From: Streptococcus sp. oral taxon 056 str. F0418
GTDB taxonomy: Bacteria > Bacillota > Bacilli > Lactobacillales > Streptococcaceae
NCBI RefSeq assembly: GCF_000220065.1
Contig: NZ_AFQU01000001.1
Span: forward strand, 620,001-684,000
Length of the DNA stretch: 64,000 nt
Reading direction: 5' to 3'
Shown: positions 1 through 8,300 of the stretch, piece after piece
How the letters are laid out: every line of letters begins with the position of its first letter
How positions within the stretch are numbered: the first letter of the stretch is position 1
Notes under the pieces: generated by a model
What the model saw: the letters and a program-made list of their open reading frames with translations, nothing else
The model's database searches: none
What the model was told of the DNA's origin: nothing
Translations under genes and position numbers: made by a program

Positions 1-789
1 AAAGAAACCAAAGAGTTTTGTGACACGGAAGTTTTTCGTTGTACCGTCTAGTTTAGAAAGGGTAACTTGGTCCCCAACTTTCACACTACCACGGAAAATA
101 CGTCCGATACCGATACGACCTACGAAGTCATTGTAGTCCAAAAGAGAGACTTGGAACTGCAAAGGCTCATCTGAGTTGTCTACTGGAGCAGGGATATGGT
201 CGATAATCGTATCAAAGATTGGTGCCATTGTTTTTTCTTGATCAGCAGGATCGTCAGAAAGTGAAGATGTTCCGTTAATTGCTGAAGCATAAACAACTGG
301 GAAGTCAAGCTGGTCATCATCCGCACCAAGCTCGATGAAAAGTTCCAAAACTTCGTCCACTACTTCTGCTGGGCGAGCTGAGGGTTTGTCGATCTTGTTG
401 ACAACAACGATTGGGACAAGATCTTGTTCTAAGGCTTTTTTCAATACGAAACGAGTCTGTGGCATGGTTCCTTCGTAGGCATCTACAACCAAAACAACAC
501 CGTCAACCATTTTCATGATACGCTCAACTTCTCCACCGAAGTCCGCGTGTCCAGGTGTGTCCATGATATTGATACGAGTTCCATTGTAAGCAACGGCTGT
601 GTTTTTAGCAAGGATGGTAATTCCACGCTCTTTCTCGATATCGTTTGAGTCCATAGCGCGCTCTGCCAATTCAGTACGGGCATCGAGAGTTTCAGATTGT
701 TTCAATAATTCGTCAACGAGGGTTGTTTTCCCGTGGTCAACGTGAGCAATAATGGCGATATTTCGAATATCTTCTCTTAATTTTGTCAT
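1..789 (-). CDS. typA: Ribosome-associated GTPase TypA/BipA (N-terminal part, runs off the left edge)
   Basis: Translational GTPase of the EF-G/BipA family, acting in ribosome assembly and stress adaptation. The first ~263 residues are present. They begin [20 protein letters not shown] and carry the P-loop (AHVDHGKTT), the switch region (ERGITI), the G3 motif (DTPGHADF) and the G4 motif (NKID). The start is the ATG ending at 789, preceded by AGAGGAAATC as ribosome binding site. An extended -10 (TGGTATAAT) lies about 40 nt upstream on the minus strand. The C-terminal domains lie outside the window. The family call is firm. Confidence 0.95.
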   Translation of the reverse strand, partial: MTKLREDIRNIAIIAHVDHGKTTLVDELLKQSETLDARTELAERAMDSNDIEKERGITILAKNTAVAYNGTRINIMDTPGHADFGGEVERIMKMVDGVVLVVDAYEGTMPQTRFVLKKALEQDLVPIVVVNKIDKPSARPAEVVDEVLELFIELGADDDQLDFPVVYASAINGTSSLSDDPADQEKTMAPIFDTIIDHIPAPVDNSDEPLQFQVSLLDYNDFVGRIGIGRIFRGSVKVGDQVTLSKLDGTTKNFRVTKLFGFF

Positions 790-907
790 GATTTCCTCTA
801 ATAATATTTATTTCTAACTGAACAATTATACCATAGTCTAAAGCAAAAAACACAGTTTATCTAAGTGTAAATGTTTTCATTGAAAAACCATTTTCTCTAT
901 CATTTGT

Positions 908-936
908 TTGCATTTCAAGTCAGTAGACCTTATAAT
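908..936 (+). promoter_or_regulatory. Sigma-A promoter of the pseudouridine synthase gene
   Basis: TTGCAT (908-913), a 17-nt spacer and a perfect TATAAT (931-936) lie just upstream of the ATG at 964. The promoter overlaps the 5' part of a longer open frame beginning at 871, which argues for the downstream start. Confidence 0.7.
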
Positions 937-963
937 AAGAATAAACTCAACGAAAGGATACAA

Positions 964-1689
964 ATGAGACTCGATACTTTGCTTGCCCAGTCATCTATCA
1001 GCCGAAAAGATATGAAACAAGCCTTGCAAAGAAAAGCAATCCTTGTAGACAATATTCCTGCACAGAGACTCAGCCAAAATGTAGATACTGGATTACAACA
1101 AATTAGACTGGATAATCAAATCATAGTCGCTCCAGCCCACAAGTACTTCATGCTCAACAAACCACGTGGTTGGGTCAGTGCTAATTCTGATACGAATAAA
1201 AAAACAGTACTGGAGCTCATTTCTCCTAAAGACTTCAATGAAAAACTATATTGTATAGGACGCCTAGATCGAGATACTGCGGGATTACTACTAATCACAG
1301 ATAATGGACCTTTAGGGTTTCAATTACTCCACCCTCAATACCATGTTAACAAAACTTATTATGTTGAAGTAAATGGCTTTCTTGATGAGCAAGCAATTTT
1401 TGAGTTTCAAAAAGGTGTCCGTTTCTTAGACGGTACACTGTGCAAACCCGCTCAGCTCAGAATTCATTCTGCTACCTTTGACTTCAGCAGTGCTTCTGTA
1501 ACAATCTCTGAAGGAAAATTTCATCAAGTCAAAAAGATGTTTCTGTCTGTAGGCGTTAAGGTGACTTATCTCAAGCGCACACAATTCGGAGAATTTCACC
1601 TAGATAATTCTTTGCAAGAAGGACAATATCGACCATTGAATCCAGAAGAATTAAAGAAAATCAAAAATTATCTAGAGAAAAATAGATAA
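964..1689 (+). CDS. rsuA: RsuA-family 16S rRNA pseudouridine synthase
   Basis: Pseudouridine synthase of the RsuA/RluE group, which isomerises a uridine in small-subunit rRNA. The 241-residue protein has an N-terminal S4-like RNA-binding segment (MRLDTLLAQSSISRKDMKQA) and the catalytic block GRLDRDTAGL at about residues 99-108 with the presumed nucleophile Asp102. The ATG at 964 was chosen because it follows GAAAGG and a good promoter at 908-936. The open frame extends up to 871, but that part lies upstream of the predicted transcription start. The exact rRNA target cannot be told from sequence. Confidence 0.9.
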   Translation: MRLDTLLAQSSISRKDMKQALQRKAILVDNIPAQRLSQNVDTGLQQIRLDNQIIVAPAHKYFMLNKPRGWVSANSDTNKKTVLELISPKDFNEKLYCIGRLDRDTAGLLLITDNGPLGFQLLHPQYHVNKTYYVEVNGFLDEQAIFEFQKGVRFLDGTLCKPAQLRIHSATFDFSSASVTISEGKFHQVKKMFLSVGVKVTYLKRTQFGEFHLDNSLQEGQYRPLNPEELKKIKNYLEKNR

Positions 1690-1800
1690 AGCCTCTTAAA
1701 TGTTTATTCAACGTGATAACTGAAGAAAATTCCTTACATATCTTCATCCACTTCACCATACTTTCTCATTTGTATGAACATCTATTCATCCATAACAAAA

Positions 1801-1875
1801 AGCGCAAATGGTTACTGACCTCCAAAAGATAGACAGAAAAAATCTAACTTTTGGAGTGCCGTTCACATTTACGCT
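1801..1875. repeat. Long imperfect palindrome between convergent genes (possible IS3-end relic or terminator)
   Basis: AGCGCAAATG (1801-1810) pairs with CATTTACGCT (1866-1875), and TCCAAAAGATAGA (1821-1833) pairs with TCTAACTTTTGGA (1843-1855). The inner arm resembles terminal inverted repeats I remember from streptococcal IS3-type elements, so this may be a small non-autonomous relic. It sits between two genes ending toward each other and could also act as a bidirectional terminator. Confidence 0.5.
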
Positions 1876-1892
1876 TTCTTTTTTATCAAGTT

Positions 1893-2279
1893 TTAACTCG
1901 TCTTCACTTTCCCTTTCCAACTATCTAGTCCATAAGATAAAATGTAAATGTCAGAAAAACCATTTTTCTTTAAGAGAAGCGCTGCATTCATAACTCGCTG
2001 ACCACGAGCATTTTCATAGAGTAAGACTGGTTTGTCTTTACGAAGTGCTCCCAAATTACCTTTTAATTGTGTTGATGGAATATTTCGAGCTCCCAGGATA
2101 TGCTTGCGATGAAAATCAACAGGCTCCCGCAAATCCACTAATTGACCTTGACGAATTAAAGATTCAAACTCAGAATTTTCAACAACTTTTGCTGCACGTC
2201 GCAACCTAAAATAGTTAAAGGTCATCCAAGCCACTATACCTACCAAAATCCCCATCAAAATCCATGTCATCTTTTTCAT
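1893..2279 (-). CDS. Membrane-anchored rhodanese-like protein lacking the catalytic cysteine
   Basis: 128-residue protein with one N-terminal membrane helix (MTWILMGILVGIVAWMTFNY) followed by a rhodanese fold: VDLREPVDFHRKHILGARNIP, then the active-site strand, then GFSDIYILSYGLDSW. In active rhodaneses a Cys follows the hydrophobic strand (typically YC...GxR). Here the region reads LLYENARGQR and no Cys is present anywhere in the protein, so sulfurtransferase activity is unlikely and a binding or scaffold role is more plausible (inference). The start overlaps the stop of the upstream yqgQ by 4 nt, so the two are probably co-transcribed and translationally coupled. Confidence 0.85.
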   Translation of the reverse strand: MKKMTWILMGILVGIVAWMTFNYFRLRRAAKVVENSEFESLIRQGQLVDLREPVDFHRKHILGARNIPSTQLKGNLGALRKDKPVLLYENARGQRVMNAALLLKKNGFSDIYILSYGLDSWKGKVKTS

Positions 2280-2491
2280 TCTCCATTCTTTTCAATATAA
2301 GCCAATTCTGATTGATGTTCTCGGCGCAATACTGCCTCGGCTTCTAAATATTCTATTTTATCCATCAAGCCCGCATCATAAATCCGTTTCAATTCAATCT
2401 TCATCAATTCAATATCATACAGACGTTTTCCCATATAAATAATAATGCCGAAGTTTTTAAGAAACTGCTGAACATCATAAAGTGTCTTCAT
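2276..2491 (-). CDS. yqgQ: YqgQ family protein (DUF910)
   Basis: 71-residue small cytosolic protein starting MKTLYDVQQFLKNFGIIIYM and matching the YqgQ/DUF910 family, whose function is unknown to me. The open frame continues upstream to 2608, but that extension overlaps the dpr terminator and the end of dpr. The ATG ending at 2491 gives the usual family length and is preferred. In Bacilli this family is often found near glucokinase; here it is paired with a rhodanese-like gene through a 4-nt overlap. Confidence 0.85.
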   Translation of the reverse strand: MKTLYDVQQFLKNFGIIIYMGKRLYDIELMKIELKRIYDAGLMDKIEYLEAEAVLRREHQSELAYIEKNGE

Positions 2492-2530
2492 GAGCACTAT
2501 TTTATCAGATTTTCTAGCACTTTTCAAGAT

Positions 2531-2570
2531 GAAAAAAGCAGAAAGGAAAGCTTGTCTCCTTTTCTGCTTT
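2531..2570 (-). terminator. Rho-independent terminator of dpr
   Basis: AAAGCAGAAAGGA (2536-2548) pairs with TCCTTTTCTGCTTT (2557-2570). On the minus strand the stem is followed by a run of T, directly downstream of the dpr stop codon. Confidence 0.85.
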
Positions 2571-2585
2571 GTAGGAATCATTCTT

Positions 2586-3101
2586 TTATAAGCCTGGTGC
2601 TTGGCCAATTTCAGCTGTCAGCATCCAGATTGTCTTTTCAAGGTCTGCCTTAGCACCGACAAATATATCATTTGTGACATCATCTCCTTCTTCATCAGTC
2701 ACTTCCAAAGCTTCTTGGTAAAGACCTGTCAGATAGCGGAAAATTTCAATCACACGCGCCAGACTTTCTTCTACATCCTTGCTAAATTCACCAGCTTTTT
2801 CTTCAATATTACTGTGTTGGATAAACTCGGTCAACGTAGAATAAGGCTTGCCTCCCAGTGTAATCAAGCGCTCGCTGACTTCGTCCAAGGTTGTATCCAA
2901 AGTTTCCATGTATTCATCCATTTTTGGATGCCAAACCATGAAGCCTGCACCACGCATATACCAGTGAACTTGGTGAAGAGCGATATGAGCTGTATAAAGG
3001 TCTGCCACTACTTGATTAAGAATTGCCTTAGTCTTTGGCAAAGCCTTTTGATTGCTGAAAGTTGCTACGTCAGTTGCTGCACCATTTTTTATTTGTGTCA
3101 T
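2586..3101 (-). CDS. dpr: Dps-like peroxide resistance ferritin Dpr
   Basis: 171-residue Dps-family mini-ferritin that oxidises and stores Fe2+ in a 12-mer shell, protecting DNA from Fenton chemistry in organisms lacking catalase. The inter-subunit ferroxidase ligands are visible: H46 in HQVHW, H58 and D62 in WHPKMD, D73 and E77 in LDEVSE. The C terminus AEIGQAPGL matches streptococcal Dpr. The N-terminal ~20 residues are the variable extension. It is preceded by two PerR-like palindromes (3120-3134 and 3156-3170) around a TATAAT, suggesting peroxide or metal control. A strong terminator follows. Confidence 0.95.
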   Translation of the reverse strand: MTQIKNGAATDVATFSNQKALPKTKAILNQVVADLYTAHIALHQVHWYMRGAGFMVWHPKMDEYMETLDTTLDEVSERLITLGGKPYSTLTEFIQHSNIEEKAGEFSKDVEESLARVIEIFRYLTGLYQEALEVTDEEGDDVTNDIFVGAKADLEKTIWMLTAEIGQAPGL

Positions 3102-3119
3102 TGTATCTACCTCTTTTAT

Positions 3120-3170
3120 TTATAATAATTCTAATCTTTTTAGATTATAGTTTAATTATAATGCTTCTAA
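3120..3170 (-). promoter_or_regulatory. dpr promoter with two PerR-like boxes
   Basis: On the minus strand the box nearest dpr reads TTAGAATTATTATAA (3120-3134), 14 of 15 matches to the PerR consensus TTATAATNATTATAA. A second one, TTAGAAGCATTATAA (3156-3170), has 13 of 15. Between them lies TATAAT (3144-3149) with a weak TTTAGA -35 overlapping the second box. The arrangement fits repression by a Fur-family regulator. Confidence 0.6.
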
Positions 3171-3250
3171 ATAACGAAGTCAAGATAAAAGATTCAAAAA
3201 AGGACTTTATTAGAAAAGTTGCAAAATTTCAGAATTTTTCTATTCAACAT

Positions 3251-3258
3251 TACGAATA
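3251..3258 (+). promoter_or_regulatory. ComX (sigma-X) com-box of cilC
   Basis: Exact TACGAATA preceded by a T-rich stretch (about 3235-3239), as at late-competence promoters. It ends only 7 nt before the cilC ATG, so the transcript is expected to start at or next to the start codon. Confidence 0.85.
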
Positions 3259-3265
3259 AATAGGT

Positions 3266-3928
3266 ATGATTCATCTATACATTTTTCTAATTGGTAGCGT
3301 TATTGCTTCTTTTCTGGGACTAGTGATTGATCGCTTCCCAGATCATTCTATCATTAGTCCAGCAAGCCATTGCAATATCTGCAATCAAAGACTAGCTCCG
3401 CGTGATTTAATTCCCATTTTTTCTCAAATCGTGAATCGATTTCGTTGCCGCTTCTGTGGAATCAAGCTTCCCTTACGCTACTTATTTTTTGAATGTACCT
3501 TGGGTAGTCTTTTTCTGGCCACTTCACTTGGTACAATTTCTATCAGTCAACTCCTACTACTCACCATGGGCTTGACTCTAGCCATCTACGATCAAAGAGA
3601 GTTGCAATACCCCTTAATGATTTGGTTAGTTATTCAGCTTCTACTAACGATGATTACCGGCATCAATCCACTCATGCTCTTCTTTTTAGCCTTAGGACTT
3701 CTAGCCTTCTTTTATAATCTCCATATCGGAGCTGGCGACTTTCTCTTTCTTGCTTCCTGTTCAGCTATTTTTAGTCTAACAGAGATTCTCATTCTTATCC
3801 AAATCGCTAGTCTCTCCGGCCTTGCCTGTTTTTGCTTTAAAAAGAAAAAAGACAGGATGGCTTTCATCCCCTGTCTTTTACTAGGCGTAGCAGTCATTAT
3901 TTTTTATCAAATTTTACTCTTTTACTGA
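3266..3928 (+). CDS. cilC: Late-competence type IV prepilin peptidase CilC
   Basis: 220-residue integral membrane protease that removes the leader of, and N-methylates, competence pseudopilins (ComGC and relatives) needed for DNA uptake. The N-terminal domain has two zinc-type pairs (CNIC at residues 36-39 and CRFC further on). The catalytic aspartates lie in the YDQRELQYP and GAGDFLF regions of the membrane domain. The start ATG at 3266 fits the family N terminus (GSVIASFLGLVIDRFP). There is no Shine-Dalgarno sequence; the com-box 7 nt upstream implies leaderless, competence-specific expression. Confidence 0.93.
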   Translation: MIHLYIFLIGSVIASFLGLVIDRFPDHSIISPASHCNICNQRLAPRDLIPIFSQIVNRFRCRFCGIKLPLRYLFFECTLGSLFLATSLGTISISQLLLLTMGLTLAIYDQRELQYPLMIWLVIQLLLTMITGINPLMLFFLALGLLAFFYNLHIGAGDFLFLASCSAIFSLTEILILIQIASLSGLACFCFKKKKDRMAFIPCLLLGVAVIIFYQILLFY

Positions 3929-4189
3929 AGCGGAATCCAAAGCTCAACTTCAGCATCCATAGGATTACTATTAAATAGGATTTCTATAACAATGCTATCT
4001 TGATAAAGAGAACTATTTTCTTAATTAAATAAGAACTTAACCAATCTTTCTTATATTCTTTTTGCGAGTTGAAAGCTTTTGTTGATAGTATTGGATACTT
4101 TCAGATTAATTCGAAAACACGACTCTATAATTTCTGTAGTGGTTCAAACTAATGTGAAATTATGGAGCCTATTTTGTTGTAGAAAAAAG

Positions 4190-5017
4190 TTCCATAAGAA
4201 CTATAATGAAAGCAACTAAACTACCATTGAAAAAGATATTGCTGGAACACACAAAGAAATTATCACTAAGCTTGAATTATCCTGCGCCTAAATACCCTTA
4301 CTATACGGGAAAATGACTTAATATGACTTCCAGAAAGACCCAAAAATAACTTACCCATAATACGAGAGATATAAAACTCTCATTCACTTAAAAACAACGT
4401 TTTCTCTGTAAAGGCTGCGGAAAAATTGCTTTTTCAGAGATTTCCTTAGTCAAGAAGAAACGCCAAATTACATCTATCGCTAAAAAACTAATCGATAAGG
4501 CCCCCATGACTACCATCACTGAAACCTTAGCCGTTTCAACTTTAACTGTCATCCGAAAACTGAAGAAGTTTGACTTCAAGACGGACCTAAACTGTCTTCC
4601 AGTACACATGGCTTAGTATGAATACTACTTCATGCAAAGGTAAATGAGCTTTATTGTACAAGATTTCGATTCAAGAAAGATCATCACTATCTTAAGATGG
4701 ACGAACTCAAGTGACTACTCTCAATCACTTCCTAAGAGTATTCTAGATAAGTCAGAAATCAAGTAAAAACCATTACCATGGATATATTTACTCCTTACTA
4801 CGACATTGCTAGAAAACTATTTCTAAACACTAAAATCGTTCGCAATCAATTCCATATTATACAATATATCAGTCGAGCTATGAGTCGTCTTCGCATCCAA
4901 ATCATGAACCAATTAGAGCGAAAATCTATTGAATTTAAGGCATTAAAACGTTACTGGAAACTCATCGCTTTGAACATCAAAAAGGAGAGAACCAATTTGG
5001 TCCTCACCAGGTTGTAA
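4190..5017 (+). pseudogene. Degenerate ISL3-family (IS1167-like) transposase, copy 1
   Basis: Plus-strand translation in shifting frames recovers pieces of an ISL3 transposase I know from pneumococcal IS1167: THKEIITKLEYPAP near 4250, a zinc-ribbon-like segment near 4400, then (4778-5017) IVRNQFHIIQYISRAMSRLR with the C-terminal tail IALNIKKERTNLVLTR joined to it by an internal deletion. Many stops and frameshifts; not functional. It lies in the same orientation as a second decayed copy at 10505-11612, and the two bracket the MucBP gene. Confidence 0.8.
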
Positions 5018-5352
5018 CTTTTCATCAACCCACTACAAGTTGACAATGGACCCCAAAAAACTCAAAACATACGTTCTGGGCTCTCTATATCAGAGAACAG
5101 AAAGATTTGTTGCAGTCAAATCAAATAAAACGTTCGCATTCTCAATGCATAAGAATCGTCATTCTTACTACCAAGAACTTTCATTTTATTCATCATTTCT
5201 TTTCTTTTTAGAAGCAAATGCAACGATACCTGTTACTAGAACAGTCCAAGCAATAGCCGGAATGAATGGCTGGATTTCTTGCCTTCATTCAGAAATTTCT
5301 TTTGAAAATAGATTGAGACGTTCATTCATTAAAGAATAAGCGTCTCAAATCT
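5018..5352. other. Non-coding gap with a palindrome and a tail-like minus-strand fragment
   Basis: No intact gene. TGAGACG (from about 5313) and CGTCTCA (from about 5340) form a hairpin just downstream of the MucBP stop. On the minus strand, about 5190-5290 encodes a hydrophobic stretch ending in a basic tail (FIPAIAWTVLVTGIVAFAS then KKKRNDE and stop), without a start codon. It looks like the debris of a membrane or wall-anchor tail. Confidence 0.4.
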
Positions 5353-8300
5353 CTATCCCCAACCTCCTTTTCCGCGAGAATAAGTTAAAATTTGATACAA
5401 ATTGACAGTGGTATTACCAGTGTAAATTTGCTTAGGAGTATAGTTAGCGATATTATCCATCGGCGCTGCTCCCTCTACAAAGTCACTCATGAATTCTCTA
5501 AACTCTTCAAAACCATGTAAGACGATGCCATCTATCTCAAAGGTTAGATTGGTCAGGATTTCTTCTTTAGTCGGAGCTTGTGTAGCTGAACCAACCGCTC
5601 CCTCACCATAGAAGAGTTTGCCAGAAGCGACGAAACTATGACTTTCTTCATCTCCGACATTCATAGTTGTTAATTCTTGGCCCTTGTAAAAGACTTTAAA
5701 AGTCGAATAGTAAAAACCAGTAGTATTGAGGTTAAAGGTATAATTAATGGTATGCTTACCAGTCATCTCTGTCTCCGGAAAATCGTAGTCATAGTAGTAA
5801 GTGACCGTCATATCATTCGAATCCAACTGACCAATTTCAGGCTGGTCTACTGTCATCGTCTGATAGGCAGCCGGATTAGACAGGCCAGTTGAAAATTCAC
5901 TCGGATCTTTTCTGTACTTGAGTGTATTATAGAGACCACCACTATATGGCAACGTTACTGACGGCGCTAATTCTTGCCCCGTCTTTCTAGAAATATAACG
6001 AACTTTAAGGTTTCCATACATTGACTCATAGATGTAACGAAGAACTTGGCGTCCTTCCTGTAAGGTACCCTTCTCATCTCCAACGACTTCTACTAAGCGA
6101 TAAGCTCTGTTCCCATCTTTATAATCGATCATAGTTTTGTAAACTAAGCGGTTCATGGTCACATCGTAGGTTCTGCCAGTATCCCCAAACGGAAGAATCT
6201 CAGCCTCACCTCTTAGTTTTTTACCTAAGCGCGTCTCAAAAACAGCCACTAAGTAGCCTTGGTTAGCTTTTTGATTAGCTCGATAAACAAGAGAGACTTC
6301 TTTTGTTCCTTCTTCAATCATACCATAAATCAGACTCATAATCTGTTCTTGTGTAGAAATAAGTTGATAATGGCGTCCTGTATTGTCCGTTATCGTATTT
6401 CTTGGATAATCACTAATATTATAATATCTACCTACAGGTTCATTATCAACAGCTGTCACTGATGGAATGATAGCATGTCCAGCTTCATCCACGTATTTGA
6501 CGATGACAGAGCCTTTGGGCGATTCATAAACAAAAGCAATCGTTGTCGTACCCTCAACTACTTGACCAGTCTCACTGCCAATCACAGACTTATAGCGATA
6601 CATCCGACCACTCGGTCCTGTGATGGTTATCATTGGCAATTTTTTATCCGACACATCATAATGAGTACCAGGTGGAACGTTAGTTAAAGCCGTTTCGCTC
6701 GGCCAGATCTCTTGACCAGTTTCATCAACATATTTGACAATGACAGTTCCCTTTCCCTCTGCCGAAGGTGTCTGTACCTTTTCCTTATAAACATAAGTAA
6801 CGGTGGTTGTACCTTCACTTACTTGACCTTGCTCGTTACCGATCGTGGACTTGTAACGGTAGGTCTTGCCATCAGTACCAGTCAGCGTTTCATCGCGTAG
6901 ACTGCGAGTATCATATGCTGTACCTAATGGAACGTCTGTTTCAACAGTCGCCTGTGCCTTAATTTCTTGGCCAGATTCATTGACGTACTTAACAAGGACA
7001 GATCCCTTAGTCTCTTTGTAGACGTAAGTAACGGTGGTTGTACCTTCACTTACTTGACCTTGCTCGTTACCGATCGTGGACTTGTAACGGTAGGTCTTGC
7101 CATCAGTACCAGTCAGCGTTTCATCGCGTAGACTGCGAGTATCATATGCTGTACCTAATGGAACGTCTGTTCCAACAGTCGCCTGTGCCTTAATTTCTTG
7201 GCCAGATTCATTGACGTACTTAACAAGGACAGAACCTTGTTTCACTACTGGCGGAATAACTGGTGGGGGGGTTGGATTTTCATCATAGATATAGGTAATC
7301 TCCGTCACACCCTCAGCTACAGTGCCTGTCTCCACACCTGAAGTGGAGGCATAATGATACGTCTTGCCATCTTTCTCAATAGTCGCATCACGCAGAGAAC
7401 TGGTATCATAACCCGTACCGACATTAGCATTGGAAACAGCGATCACAGATGGTTTCAACTCTTCGCCTGCACTGTTTCTGTAGTGAACTTGGACAGATCC
7501 TTGTTTCACTACTGGCGGAATAACTGGTGGAGGGGTTGGATTTTCATCATAGATATAGGTAATCTCCGTCACACCCTCAGCTACAGTGCCTGTCTCCACA
7601 CCTGAAGTGGAGGCATAATGATACGTCTTGCCATCTTTCTCAATAGTCGCATCACGCAGAGAACTGGTATCATAACCCGTACCGACATTAGCATTGGAAA
7701 CAGCGATCACAGATGGTTTCAACTCTTCGCCTGCACTGTTTCTGTAGTGAACTTGGACAGATCCTTGTTTCACTACTGGCGGAATAACTGGTGGAGGGGT
7801 TGGATTTTCATCATAGATATAGGTAATCTCCGTCACACCCTCAGCTACAGTGCCTGTCTCCACACCTGAAGTGGAGGCATAATGATACGTCTTGCCATCT
7901 TTCTCAATAGTCGCATCACGCAGAGAACTGGTATCATAACCCGTACCGACATTAGCATTGGAAACAGCGATCACAGATGGTTTCAACTCTTCGCCTGCAC
8001 TGTTTCTGTAGTGAACTTGGACAGATCCTTGTTTCACTACTGGCGGAATAACTGGTGGAGGGGTTGGATTTTCATCATAGATATAGGTAATCTCCGTCAC
8101 ACCCTCAGCTACAGTGCCTGTCTCCACACTGAAGTGGACGACGATAATGAGGTACGTCGTTGCCATCTTCTCAATAGTCGCATCACGCAGAGAACTGGTA
8201 TCATAACCCGTACCGACATTAGCATTGGAAACAGCGATCACAGATGGTTTCAACTCTTCGCCTGCACTGTTTCTGTAGTGAACTTGGACAGATCCTTGTC

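Noticed and set aside
871..963. Upstream start of the pseudouridine synthase
   Set aside because: It lies upstream of the good promoter at 908-936 and has no ribosome binding site.
1191..1198. Exact com-box sequence TACGAATA on the plus strand
   Set aside because: It lies inside the pseudouridine synthase coding sequence, without the upstream T-tract and without a gene starting downstream; treated as chance.
2601..3125. Plus-strand open frame of 174 codons opposite dpr
   Set aside because: Complete overlap with the well-supported dpr gene and no family resemblance.
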